In this document: piece by piece, positions 13,046 to 29,271 of the stretch | Layout: each line of letters starts with the position of its first letter | Position numbering within the stretch: the first letter of the stretch is position 1 | Source of the DNA: Whitmania pigra | Lineage: Eukaryota; Annelida; Clitellata; Hirudinida; Haemopidae | Length of the DNA: 64,000 bases | Direction: 5' to 3' | Assembly: GCA_021613335.1 (NCBI GenBank) | Contig: JAJTWR010000260.1 | Span: 1,677,501-1,741,500, forward strand | The notes under the pieces: model-generated | What the model was told of the DNA's origin: nothing | What the model saw: the letters and a program-made list of their open reading frames with translations, nothing else | The model's database searches: none | Translations under genes and position numbers: made by a program

Positions 13046-14011
13046 TTACATTCTTCATGTGTTGCAGAAGCTGTTAAAGTGTTTAAATTCCAACTATGTC
13101 AACATAGAGGGAGGCTTCGTTGTGATTATGATTGTGTTCAAATGAAGCTTATAGCCTGGACGATTAAAATATGGCATCAAAATTGTATCTACGGCGACTA
13201 TTTTATCCGTTCGCTGCTCGGACGCGAGCTTTCCCGATGTCCTCGTGCATTCCTATGCCGCGCGTACGTATTCCGATTGGTCTTCGTGGCAGCCGATCGG
13301 AATTATTTTGAATGATGTTAACTTCTGAGTTTTTTTTTTTGCATGCAGTAATCTTCTGTAACATGCTTTTTCATGAATTGACCCCAACTTTGTCACTTTA
13401 TTGGATGTTGACTCATTCACCGTGCTGAGTTTCGAGAGCTGATGCTACTGAGTTACTCAAAAAATCATAATTATGCCATTCATTCTACGCTCACCATATC
13501 ACTATTGAAACGAACATATTTTTGCTTGCATAAACGAGTTAATGAACGAGTTTTGGCCCCATGTAATTATTTTTTGTGATTCTGTGATCATTTATTTATA
13601 AAACTCATTTGTTTTGCCCCATTTCAATCTAATTCAATTTTCATTGTGGCTGGTTAAGTTTTCAACATGTGAGCTGGCTGTGCTACCTGTCCAATAAGTG
13701 TCCTAATTCTCATTGGAACGAGTGGGGCTTGTACAATCCTTAGGTTGAAGTATTTCTTAAGAATATGTCACATCTTAATGCATGGTGTTTTATGGAATAT
13801 TTTATCACAGTTTAGCATTGAATGTCGTCCTTGAGAAATAATGAAAAGCTTCACAGCTTGGAATGAATTTATTGTGAACCACTGTGCACAAAATCCTCAA
13901 GAAACTCTTAAATGGAAATTCATGGTCCTGAAGGGAATGTTCATCATTTTACCTGATAAAGCTTTTGAAAAAAAAGAATATTATGCAGATTTTTAGGGCC
14001 TCCCTTTAAAT
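13046..14011. other. Convergent 3' ends of Numb and ADPGK
   Basis: No gene seen. The stretch lies between the Numb stop at 13043-13045 and the glucokinase stop at 14012-14014, so it should contain both 3' UTRs. The open frame at 13079-13315 lacks any family resemblance. Confidence 0.6.
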
Positions 14012-16239
14012 CTAGATTTGAACCATAAGGCCTGCGGAAGATATGTTGTCTCCCCCTCCGACTGTTTGAATTACTTTGGTACAAACGATCACAGGAGCAA
14101 GGCAGATTTCGATGTCGTTTTCACTCCAACAGGTCACCGGTTCTTCCGGATCGACCGTCACTCGCGTTGACCCTTCTTTCTGCGCGGTCGAAAAGGAACC
14201 GTCCATGATCAGGCGAGAAGCGTCGATTTTCACCTCCTGGCTTCCGCACGTGTGTCGATTCGCAGTCAGTGCCGCCCTCGCTGCTGCCTGCTTTGAGTTT
14301 TTCCAAGAGGACCCTTTTTTCGTCATGATGGCTTGGAAGGCCAGCGTGTGCACGTGAATCCTTGTCAACTTCCTCTGCCGAAGCAGAGACCTAGACAAAT
14401 TGTCGGGCGCTTTCGAAAGCTTCTCGTCCGTGGCTTCTGCTCGGTCGTTCAACAATCGAAAAAGGAGACGCATTTGGTCTAAGGTGGCGGCTATGCGGGG
14501 AGTGATGTCCGAAACTAACGTCATGGATCCGTTCTGTAGCAGGCCCAACAGGTTCGGCAACTCCTGCTCGTTCATTCCCAGCGAATCGGCGTGATATGCT
14601 ACGGTGTCCAAGACGTCTTCCAGGCACTTCTGCTCTGTGAAGTGTGCCATCTCAAAATGGACGTGAGTGTTGCTGCTTAGGCCACTCAGTATCCTTGCCA
14701 ATTTGTTCAGTCTTTTGGTCCTTTGATCTTGGAACGAAAATAAATTAAAGACGGGACTGCGATTGCATGTACCAGGGTGTGTTTTGTTACCTGGCAAGTA
14801 AGGGAAATTGTCCATCATTTGCAACCCTCCCACAACCAATAGATGTGGCTTGAAAGAAGTCAAATCTTCTGCAAACGCCTCCAAAGATGCCAACATGGGG
14901 TTGTTGTGGTCGTTATGGACGATGAACCTGCATTTAACAGCAATTGAATTCAGTGTTGAGGTTGAATGCTGTGAGATTTCACCAAGTCAAACCCACTTGG
15001 TGTTTTCTGGAATGCACAGTGCTACACATGCACATTACATCATACCACTGGGTTTGAGTGTAAGTAAGATTTCAAGCAAACTTCACTGATGCGATGTAAC
15101 TTTGCAAAATATGCTGACCTGTTAGCCCGCGGAGAGACGTAGGGTCCCCATCGTGCTCCCTTCTCATATTCAAGTATCAGATGGATGTCATTCTCGTCAA
15201 CAACATTTCCAGCAACTGTCAATTCAAGAGAATTGCAAATTAGTGTTCTTATTCACAATTGAAGTGCAATTGACTCACCATTGATGTTTTGTCCTAATGA
15301 GGTTTTCATGTTATTACTCATTTGGGCCCCCAACATCACCTCAAAACCCTTCTTTTGAAAATTCTTCATCATCACCAGAGCATTCCCACCCAAAACACTT
15401 CTTGCACCTCCACTGCTTTTAGCAATCCCCACCAGGTGTTTGAAAAGTGTTTCATTTGACATAAATCTCCTGCAGTTATTTGCACAAATGTTATTATTGT
15501 TATTACTTTTACATATTACAGCAATTATTTATTTTATGAAGTTTATTCTTCAAACAGAGGGCTTTTAAGTCAGTAACACCACTTAACAAATAAATGCCAA
15601 TCTAATTCTTAATTATTTACATTATTTCAACAAAATCAGGGTCAGGAATGACCACTAAAACAAGCCATAGTGATTTGATATATGATTATGTATATATAAG
15701 ATCTATGGAAAATATGCAAGAATTTAGGTTATGTATGTTATTAAATTTCATTGATTCAATTGGTTAACATTGGTGATAATACCACAGCAAATAAAAGCAC
15801 ATTAAAACTTTCCTATAATCTTACATCAAAATTATGTAAACTATTTGCATGAATTCATGTAATTATTAGAATAAAATCACGTATTGTAGACATAAAAATA
15901 ATTATATACCCACTCGGCTGCAGCACCATGGCGAAAGAAATAGGTAAACATTTGTAAGAATTCGTCCGTATTGTGTATTAAGTGATGATGCTTAATTTCA
16001 TTGGGAACATCGCCCCCTAGTCTTTCTAGTAAGGTGCTGCTGGACACAATGAGGTCTTCACAACTGCCAAAACCCACGGCTACTCTCAAACCATTACCAA
16101 TTCTAGCAGATTCTTCAATCTTCAAGAGACCTTTCAAGATCTTGTTTAAATCCTCTTGAGTGTTATCATATCTAATATATGCAAAAATAAAGAATATAAA
16201 AGCTAGCGAAAACGACACTTTAGCTGCAGGAGCGACCAT
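14012..16239 (-). CDS. ADPGK: ADP-dependent glucokinase
   Basis: Phosphorylates glucose to glucose-6-phosphate with ADP as donor; animal members are ER-associated. Five exons (gene order): 16239-15914, 15469-15279, 15215-15119, 14927-14791 and 14727-14012. They join in phase to about 488 residues, close to the human length of about 497. The protein starts with a hydrophobic signal/anchor (VSFSLAFIFFIFAYIRY). Family blocks follow: RVAVGFGSCED, FFRHGAAAERFM, SVLGGNALVM, DENDIHLILEYEKG, HLLVVGGLQMMD, SLGMNEQELPNLLGL and, near the end, TVGGGDNISSAGL, whose Asp matches the catalytic base of the GXGD motif. The start at 16239 is preferred because the upstream in-frame Met at 16317 would add 26 residues in front of the hydrophobic segment. 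The 63-bp intron 14728-14790 is in frame without stops and could be mistaken for coding. It is divergent from PSMD8. Confidence 0.95.
15470..15913. other. ADPGK intron
   Basis: A 444-bp AT-rich intron with donor GTGGGT (minus strand, at 15913) and a CTGCAG acceptor. Nothing else recognised. Confidence 0.6.
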
Positions 16240-16571
16240 CCCGAACCAAGCAACATTCACATGTAAACATGACAAAATGATGATGAAGGCATGGAAAATA
16301 CATAGCACAAATAGCAAATTCTACTTAGCTTAAGTAATACTTATTTTTTATTTTTAATCAAATAAACATTTTTGTTTTTTAATTGTTTTTATATTACGTG
16401 TATAATAAATGTGTACAATTTACATTTAGATTGTATAAAATTATTGCTTAAAATTTTATTTATTTTAAAATAATAATTTATAGTTATTGATATATTCAAC
16501 ATTTTGTTGCATTAGCTTCTACAAAACAAAGTCTGGTAAAGTTCGGTGTAGTGCTTAGGAGTCTCGCTATC
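16240..16571. promoter_or_regulatory. Shared divergent promoter region of ADPGK and PSMD8
   Basis: The two start codons lie 332 bp apart on opposite strands, so the promoters and 5' UTRs of both genes must fit here unless there are distal leader exons. The DNA is very AT-rich and no clear TATA box or initiator can be assigned. Shared control is inferred from spacing only. Confidence 0.5.
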
Positions 16572-18338
16572 ATGTCTCAGTCGGATCAGAAAAATATGAA
16601 TGTTCTGTTTCAAATGTGTTCTAATCTTATAAAGATCTGGAATAAGAAACCAGTCAATTTAGAAGAATGTGGTGCGATGCTGGAGAAGTTGAAGGTTTTA
16701 AAATTTTTGCTGAAATTGATGCGTCATGCAATCGTTATAACGGATGGATCTTTTTTCCAGGTTACTTTGGTTGAGTGTCAGATTGATTTTCTTCCTTCAC
16801 AAGGATCAACCTTGAACATACAGCACATAGTTACTGCCAGTATGCGTTTCACTGCTTTCCTTTTAGTTAGGTGAACCAAGCAACAAAGAAATATAATTTT
16901 TTAATGTTACTTTGTAGGGGACACTTTAGAAATAGGAGCACAGTGGGCAATTGCAGTCAAAAACAAGGATCTTTTTGAGCGTTACATGGCCCAGCTGAAA
17001 TGCTACTATCTTGATTACAAAGTGGATAGTTCTCAAGCAAGCATGTGAGATTCATTTATTTTTTAATTTATTGAGTCTTTATTGCAATGTTTTGGATTAG
17101 ATTTTGGGGGACCAGAAACATGATTGTTTTTTTTGTTCAGCGTAACTGCTTTTTTTATTGTAATATTAAAAGGCAATTAAAAAAACTGGTACAACTATTT
17201 TTTAAAGGCTGTCAAATCTTATCGTGATAATTTGTTATTATTCTTAAATATCCTTGTTATGAATTACTTTCCATGAAGATAAGTGAATAATCAAGGTGCT
17301 TATTGTTTGTAGGGGTCTCCATGTTGAAGAATCACCCTACAAGGCTCAGTTGCTTGGCCTAAATCTTCTTAGACTTCTTTCAGAAAACAGACTGTCTGAT
17401 TTCCACACTGTTAGTTATTGCAATTACCATGAAATTATCATTAAGCAATTTATTGAGTAAATTGATCTCGATTGTAGGAGTTGGAACGGCTTAAAAGTGA
17501 TGATTTGAAAAACAGCATCTACATTAAACACCCAATCCAAATTGAGCAGTACATGATGGAAGGTACCTACAACAAGGTATGTCAAATATTTATAGTGCAA
17601 CAGCTCTCTTGTTGGGTCATGGCCACAGTCAGCTTTCAACCTTTCAGTCTTAGTATTTACTCTGGTTGCAAATATAACAAAACCAAAGTATTGCTTGCTT
17701 GTCTGGCATGGCTTCATCCTATGGGTAAATCCTTCTGCAGGTCATGCAAATTCAATGCAATGTTGCATCTCCTTAATGTCTGAATTTTTTTTGGTTGGAG
17801 TATTGACTAAGTGATAGTTTGCAGTGTTGACTGAAATTAAGGTTGAACAAAATGAAATCAAAGTTATTACTTTTCCAGGTATTCTTGGCAAGAGATAGTG
17901 TACCTTCCACTGATTATACATTCTTCATGGATATTCTTCTGGAGACCATTAGGTGGTTTTGTGTTTGTGTGTGTTGTATTGAAGCCTTTAATTAAACGTT
18001 CACTTCTATTTGTCCAAAGGAATGAAATTGCTCAATGCTTTGAGAAAGCGTACGAGCGATTGGACGTTTGCGAAGCAGCCCGAATGTTATTCCTGGATTC
18101 TCCCACTGCAGCCATAAACTATGCCAAATCAGTAACGATCCTTATTTGCAATGTTTTAGTTTGATTTTGTTTTCATGTGAGTGCAATTGTGTGACTCATT
18201 TTGCAGCAACCAAATTGGAGATTGGAAGGAAGCTACTTCGTGTTCCATAGACCGGAAAGAGTGGATGATGTCATACCCTCCAAAGAACTTGCAGAAAGAA
18301 CAATAGAGTATGCCAGGGAACTTGAGATGATTGTTTAA
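16572..18338 (+). CDS. PSMD8: 26S proteasome non-ATPase subunit 8 (Rpn12)
   Basis: A lid subunit of the 19S regulatory particle. Eight exons join in frame: 16572-16694, 16761-16839, 16918-17044, 17313-17409, 17478-17576, 17879-17952, 18020-18131 and 18207-18338, giving about 280 residues. Conserved blocks: [91 protein letters not shown], the PCI-like helical part [20 protein letters not shown], and the C-terminus YARELEMIV, nearly identical to the vertebrate end. ATG 16572 is chosen over an in-frame ATG at 16551 because MSQSDQKN is the usual short start. AATAAA occurs at 18386. It is convergent with Hsp110. Confidence 0.96.
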
Positions 18339-18873
18339 GGCCCCAAGACTGTTAAGCATTTCAATTTATGTGAACATTACTAGAGAATAAAAGTTGAGAA
18401 TATCAGATCTTGTTTTTGTGCTGATTACTGCTCATAACATATTATGGCTTCTACTTTCAAGAATTTCCATGACTAAACAAGTCAATTGGTAGTCAGGTGT
18501 TAATTTCCACTTCCAGTTCAAAGTAGGGTGACCAGGAGTGGTGGGCACTGCTTCTGCTTTATTGAAATCATGCCTTAACATTAGTTAAATGTTAAATGTA
18601 AACATTTGTTGGGGCACCCGCTGCCACCACCACTGATGTAATCCAAACAAACCGACCCGACACCGTGCTAGCTTGAGGTACGACACTTTATGAACAGAAT
18701 GAGTAACACTCTAAATCAACATCTTGAAAACAAGTTTTAAGATACAAAGCAATGTCTGTATGGTTTACATAGCAGGTGAGAGGTTTGGACAATTTCCTAA
18801 TAATTTCCTTTGGTCACGTGTACAAAACCGAAACTTAAACATAACTTTAATCAGTTTCCAAAGCAACATTCTT
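18339..18873. other. Convergent 3' region of PSMD8 and Hsp110
   Basis: No gene seen. It holds the PSMD8 poly(A) signal (AATAAA at 18386) and the 3' UTR of the opposite-strand Hsp110 gene. Confidence 0.6.
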
Positions 18874-23360
<4,487 letters not shown>

Positions 23361-23370
23361 CTATCAGATT

Positions 23371-23681
23371 ATCGGTTTAATTTTCTTGATGTAACGGGAA
23401 ATATACAATGTGCTATATTAGCGATGTCGGCGCGGGTTACTACTAAGAATGCTAAGTAATTGAGTAGAACATTTTTGCCTTGACAGTAATATAAATCTCC
23501 CTAAGCTATACCCCAAACCATTATCGGATGATATCGGTTTAATTTTCTTGATGTAACGGGAAATATACAATGTGCTATATTAGCGATGTCGGCGCGGGTT
23601 ACTACTAAGAATGCTAAGTAATTGAGTAGAACATTTTTGCCTTGACAGTAATATAAATCTCCCTAAGCTATACCCCAAACC
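23371..23681. repeat. 162-bp direct tandem duplication
   Basis: The block beginning ATCGGTTTAATTTTCTTGAT at 23371 recurs at 23533. About 150 bp appear identical, followed in the first copy by a short ATTATCGGATGAT spacer. It lies upstream of the Hsp110 promoter and downstream of LMAN2. Identity means a very recent event or an assembly artefact. No coding content recognised. Confidence 0.9.
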
Positions 23682-23873
23682 CAACTAAAATGACAAACTA
23701 AAAGAGTTTCCATTTATCATGATGTTGAATGCCACAGCTAATAATTTCTTATTGCAAAACAGCTGGACATCTTGCAATAACTGAGACAGACTAGAAAAGC
23801 ATATTTATTGTAAAAACCAATAAATACTAGGTTGTTAGTGATGTATTAAAAGGTACAAAGAATTTTCAGTTAT

Positions 23874-26800
23874 TCAATAAAGACGCTTCTTGTTAGTATT
23901 ATGCTTTTGTTGAAAATAAAGATATAAAGTTGTGCCGACACTTAGGGCAACAATCACCACAACAAAGAATGTATACGCAAAGGACCATTCAGACTTTGTA
24001 TTGCTTGTGTCACTCCCGCTAGGAACAAAATCTGAAAAAGATCAGAAAAATCATTAAAAAATAATGAACATTACAAGCTCTTGAAGCTTCAATATCGGAT
24101 CCAGCCTAATCAGCTTCAAAAAAGAAAAACATTCATAATTAATTCAATAATTAACTCTAAGTTAAGTTACCAGTTTACTTGTCAAAGCAATTTTGGACAT
24201 TAAAATACGCATCTTTAAATTAAACAGGATTTATCACTGGTTGCCTCAAAGAAATGACACAATTATTATATTTTAATCGTTAATTTAATTACTACAAAGA
24301 ATATTATGTAACATTATTGTGACAAACAAGTTAATCAATAGCAAAAACCTTTATTGGATGATTCGACACTAGGGACAATATACATTAGGGACTCCTCTGC
24401 ATCCTTAAATGAATATTAATAAGTTACAAAGTTTTCAAACATCAGAGTTTTAACAGCTATCTTTAATTACCTCACCAGACCCGATATCATAAAGCTTGAA
24501 TGAGATTACATCATGGTTATCTGAAAACATAGCTCCATTGATAATTCAATCAAATATAAAGAGTGTTTAAATTTGAAACCTGATAATCCTCCTGTAGCAG
24601 CAGATGCCCCGAAATACAATCCAGTAGGAAGCTTCACCTTATCTCTCGTCACGCATGTCTTCCATGCATTTTTACCATCTGTGTCCAGTGAAATCTGAAA
24701 TGAAAATGGTATGATGTGTAACTTATGTAAGCTATCATCCATGTACCTCAATAAATTAACATTGGCATTAAAAATGTTTGCTTAAGTGCTGATAAAAACT
24801 TTTCAAGGTTAAAACTAGTTTCCTTCAGAAGTATCCAGTTACAGTCAGATATAAACTTATATGTAAGGAAATATTATAGATGAACCAAACCTAGCTCTCT
24901 AACATCTTGACTGTTAAGTTTATATAACCCTAAAGGTTATAATCATAATTTGTTAGTTACAGGCTTACAAACCAGCAACAAACAGGGCTGGTAAGATATA
25001 AAATATGTCTCTCAAAAAAACTGCACTTATATGAACTTGTAACTCAGAAATTCAAAACTTAAATTATGGTTACGTTGTTTAGTCAAATGTCATTTTGACT
25101 TAAGCAACCAGCAATAAATCAGAACAAATAATCACATAATATTTCATTGAGATCTGAAAACAAGTGACAACTTATGAAACCAAATAAAACGGAGCAAACC
25201 GTGAGCTTTTCATTTTCATATCGGATGGCAACATAAGTTTCAGAAAGAGCTCCTCGAAATTGTGACTCACAACCACCGAGTTGGTCGTGTCCACCATCTT
25301 TGTCATGATCGTAGTGAACGGACCCATTGTTGACCATGAATGAAACGTACGGAAACCCGTGCTGAACAACATAAGACGACATAATGAAAATCTCTTTGAG
25401 CAAGATAAAATTTTAACACCAACATTATGCCTTTCATCCTGGTTAGCATAGGTGTCAAAGAAAATTCCCAGGCCATAAAAATGATCCTTGCTACCAAACA
25501 CTGGGCCTACAATATCAGAAACATATCATATGATCATATCACCAGAAAATCAACAAATTGCTTGAAATATCATATTGTAATTAGAATGTTTGGTGGCCTC
25601 AATGCTTCTCAACAGAGACTATTAATGCAAGCTGGAGATGGCGAGAGTGAAGTTGGTGACAATTTTGCATCCAAAGTATCAGATTTAATATATTTCACAC
25701 TTAGCTAACCTAGCTATACATAGATGAATTTGAGCCACTGTCTTATCTAATTTATGATTTTATTCACATTATAACTCTAGAAATTATTTATTATATGTAC
25801 TTGATAATGACTTTTACATAATAACTAAAATTGATAACTACTGATAATTAAAATTTAACCGCTCAGAACATCTAGCTATTTAGGGGTTCCGGAAAGTTTT
25901 GTCCACTTTTCTTTAACCAAACTAAAACATGAGATTAAGTCTAGACAGATGTTTTCAAGGTCAAATTAGATGCCATATATTCAGTTCAGCATCACATTTA
26001 TTTAAATCTATTGATAGTTTGAACACATCTATAGCCCATGGAAGACTGAAGTCTCAAAATGAATCATATGCATCATTGCATTTTGTATGAATAACACAAA
26101 GGCACAAATCCAACAACTGCAGTTAAAACCATAACCACTGTCTATCCAGAAGGTGTGAGTTAGAAACTGCCACAGATGGTTTTTAAAATTTAACCCTTTG
26201 AACCCTGCAGGCTGGAAAACCGGCCTGCCGAAGAAGCCCAAAGACCTGAAAGGTCGGTTTTCCGGCCATCGCCTCTACCGTCATTAGCTGAAAACTGCTG
26301 GAAGGAGCTCAGGTTATAGGGGGAAATGAGTTCAAAGGGTTAAAGTAGGCAATTTCGACCTTACTGATGAGCCTCAATTGGGGAAACCCAGTCTTTTGGA
26401 TGATGAACCTTTGAAAAATGCAGTGAAAGAAGATCCTTGACAAACAATCAGAACATTGTCCAAAAGACTTAATGCACCTTGATCCTCATTAACTCTCTCC
26501 ACACAACAAAGCAATGCTGTTAACAACCTGCAATAGTCTCCTTTTAAGGAATGAAAAATGCATTTTCTTGATCGTATCATTACTGGAGATGAAAAATGTA
26601 TTGTATTCAACACTAACAAACAAAAAAGACATTGGCATTCAAAAAATGAAATTCTTGTGGCAACATCTAAACCTCATCTGAACCAAAATTAGATAATGCT
26701 GTGTGTTTTTTGGAATCAAAAAGGTGTGGTTCACTTTGAGTTCTTAGAGGAAGAAGAAACTGTGACTGCAAACCTTTACTTCCAGCAACTCGAATGTTTG

Positions 26801-28280
26801 AATGCATCCCCGCATAGAAAATATCCTGCTCTAGTGAACAGAAAAAGAGTCCTAGGACAGGGGTGCTAGATAGAATTTCAGGGGGTGCAAAACGTAACCA
26901 GCAGGGAAAAAGACAATGATTCTTTCTAAAGTTACCCAGTTAAGATTTACAGCTGGAGAATTGAAAGAAGAATGGATCATGAATAAATACTCTCATAATT
27001 TGGATAATGTCAAATGAAGAGCTGAAGAAAGATCTTATTGAACTGTGGACAAATTGTGCTCTTAAAATGCAATTTGGAAAGAAGAAGGAGCATTGGTATT
27101 CAGCAATGAATATGTTTCCAAGACTTTTTGAAAAAGACACTTAGGTGTCTTCATCCAATTTGCGACAAGCACACTTATGCGAGTCTGGATTCAGTTCTCT
27201 GTTGAAAATAAAGACGAAATCTAGAAATCACCTGAATCCATATGCAGACATGTGGATCACTGCTGAGGAACAGCAGCTAAAAAGTTGTAAAATTTAAATT
27301 ATAAATTTTGAATTAGGTTTTTTTATTTTTAATTTACTTTTACACTGAATGAAGAACTTTTTTTTTAATATAATGAAGCAGATTCAAACAAAGGATTTTA
27401 AAAGAGTGGAAGAAATGCTTCAAGAACTTTATGAGATTCAAGATACCTATATTGAAAAAGATTGAATAGTTAATGACCTGTAATGTTTCAAATCATACTC
27501 AATAAATGTTCTTTATCACATTAGAGAGTTTGATTCTAAACATACAAAACTCGTAAATTGAGTTTATAATCCCATATTTCAATTACAATTAAATAAACAT
27601 TGTCTATTCCTTTGCTATCTTGAACATATTTGCAATAAACTTAATGTCACCTGTCATTTAATCATTCGCATTCCCAATAGTTTACAGAGAAATTCAGAGT
27701 AGCCTTTAAATGGTTTACAACAACACAACAAGACTTCCAGGTTTAAAAAGTATAACAACTAACCAAGATCTGCTCGTTCTTTAACATACCAAAGTGCAAA
27801 GCCGTCTCCGTACATGTGTGCACCGCTGCCAAATACTTTAAATTGCACATGCAATTCCCAGTTTTTGATCTTGCAAGGCTATAAAAGTAAACAACTAAGA
27901 GTCTTGAAAACATTAGCGTAATGTTTAAACTCGAATTTCAATAAAATATAAAAGGAGTATAAATAATGCAAACCACTGTGTTCCAAATAGCTCCTTTTCG
28001 ACTCTGTTGATCTGGTGTCAGTCTGACAAATGTATTCGATTTAACAGCACTTCCAACGAGGATCCATTTATCATCTCCGCAAAAAAAAAATTAAATGCGT
28101 TAATGCCCATACTTTAACACATTAGGAAATGAGAAAATCTAATTATCTACCATTGTTATAAGGCTTCACCAGAGAATGTTCCTTTTTCAGAAAGTCTTTT
28201 GAATTCCATACTTCACAATAAATCACGAAAGGCAACGAAATCAAAAAAATTAAACGCGCAATCATAACACTCGGCATCAT
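23874..28280 (-). CDS. LMAN2: VIP36-like L-type lectin (LMAN2 family)
   Basis: A type I membrane lectin of the early secretory pathway that binds high-mannose glycoproteins. Nine exons: 28280-28151, 28074-27974, 27878-27764, 25506-25424, 25361-25200, 24694-24580, 24520-24476, 24396-24349 and 24031-23874, giving about 318 residues (human 356). A signal peptide (IARLIFLISLPFVIYC) precedes KKEHSLVKPY. The lectin domain has WILVGSAVKSNTFVRLTPDQ, YGDGFALWYVKERADLG, GPVFGSKDHFYGLGIFFDTY, YVSFMVNNGSVHYDHDKDGG and KLPTGLYFGASAATGGLSDN. One membrane span (FAYTFFVVVIVALSVGTTLY) is followed by a cytosolic tail ending KKRLY, compared with KRFY in vertebrate VIP36. The start could be either of two adjacent ATGs (28280 or 28277). 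The 2.26-kb intron 25507-27763 is filled with transposon remains. The sequence is closer to VIP36/LMAN2 than to ERGIC-53, whose length and stalk differ. Confidence 0.93.
24695..25199. other. LMAN2 intron
   Basis: A 505-bp AT-rich intron between the exons ending ENEKLT and starting ISLDTDG. Nothing else recognised. Confidence 0.6.
25880..26857 (+). pseudogene. Decayed mariner transposon, 3'-truncated
   Basis: It begins with a mariner-like terminal sequence, TTAGGGGTTCCGGAAAGTTT. From 26395 the + strand translates as a mariner transposase broken by stops: LKNAVKEDPSQTIRTLSKRL, FLDRIITGDEKCIVFNTNKQ, IMLCVFWNQKGVVHFEFLEE and TANLYFQQLECLNASP. It stops at NRKRVL, just before the conserved catalytic Asp block, where a hAT end begins. 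A piggyBac-like MITE is inserted at 26194-26339. The element lies in an LMAN2 intron in antisense orientation. Confidence 0.85.
26190..26343. mobile_element. piggyBac-like MITE with TTAA duplication
   Basis: 146 bp (26194-26339) flanked by TTAA on both sides (26190-26193 and 26340-26343). The ends are inverted: CCCTTTGAACCC on the left and GAGTTCAAAGGG on the right. TTAA duplication and CCC... ends are typical of piggyBac-type insertions. It has no coding capacity and is nested in the mariner remnant. Confidence 0.8.
26858..27295 (+). pseudogene. hAT transposase C-terminal remnant (ZBED-like)
   Basis: It starts with the hAT-like end CAGGGGTGCTAGATAG. The + strand then reads, through one stop and a frame shift, LIELWTNCALKMQFGKKKEH, MFPRLFEKDT, and LCESGFSSLLKIKTKSRNHL ending near LKSCKI. 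This is the C-terminal dimerisation region of ZBED/FAM200-type hAT transposases. No matching right end was found, so the element is truncated. It interrupts the mariner copy. Confidence 0.75.
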
Positions 28281-29271
28281 ACTTCGGACTCGGCCCCAAC
28301 TATTACTATTCAACGGTGCCACTATACTAGACCAAAGTTAATAGAATTCGCAGAGCATAGACACAAAATTGGATTTAATCTGATTTAAGAATCTATATCA
28401 TTGTATCCAAAGCTTACTTTTAATTGACTGTGTCGAAATCACAGAATCATTTCCGAAGATTTTACTGCAACAGTTATTCCATTGAAGCTACATTTACGCT
28501 TCATAATGAGCTGTAACAGCGCTCTATTAGACTTTCGTCAGGTAAGGTTCAGTGAAGAAATCATCTGGTACTAAATTCATATTTGAGATACATTTTTATC
28601 GCCAGTTAATATAAAAGAAGTAAATATCACTTAGTAAGAATGATAGGTGTGAGCCGTCTGCAGGTAGGATTCTAAGCAATCTTCTGGCCTTCCCTTTAAG
28701 CGAATTTTTCTCAAGGGGTTAATTATTTGATTGTATCTATCTCCAAGATTTAAAAAATAAACAGATAAATATTCTGGTAAAAATTGCTTTCGTCAAAAGC
28801 ATATTGTCTTTCTATTTTATTGTTATAGTTGCATTTTAAGCATCGTCTCGATAAGATGTTATTTTTTAAAACTACAACTTTGCATATTTTGCATACTGCT
28901 TAATTTGAGCGATGTGACATGTTTGTTTACAATTATTGAGTTTGGGAATACAGAGTTGGATGCTGTTTCAACAAATAAACTTCGAGAGTTGGAACTAGTA
29001 GTCTTACGTTGTTTAAAGTTAGTTCATTGTTTCAGGGATGGACTGCATAATTGACTCCATTTCATTGTGAATTTAATCGTTTCGACATTCCGTTCTCGTT
29101 TCAGTTTATTTTACAAAAGGATAGTGCATGATTATGACTGTAAAAGCGACTAGCAGTACTTGATGTAGTAGCTACTAATAATTGCAAAAGTTTGAATATA
29201 CCTCTAATTAAATTAATCAGATTTTACTTAGCATTGTAAGGTGAACAATCTGTGATATTTGTCAGGGCCCA
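28281..29271. promoter_or_regulatory. Divergent intergenic region of LMAN2 and the Kelch gene
   Basis: The start codons are about 990 bp apart and face away from each other. The stretch must contain both promoters and perhaps untranslated leader exons. No specific motif can be assigned with confidence. Confidence 0.45.

Noticed and set aside
18160..18340. Alternative C-terminus for PSMD8 (reading GDWKEATSC...)
   Set aside because: It is out of phase; the acceptor at 18206 gives the conserved end YARELEMIV.
24397..24403. Upstream acceptor for the LMAN2 exon at 24349
   Set aside because: It shifts the frame into a stop; the acceptor seven bases further in keeps EESLMYIVPSVE.
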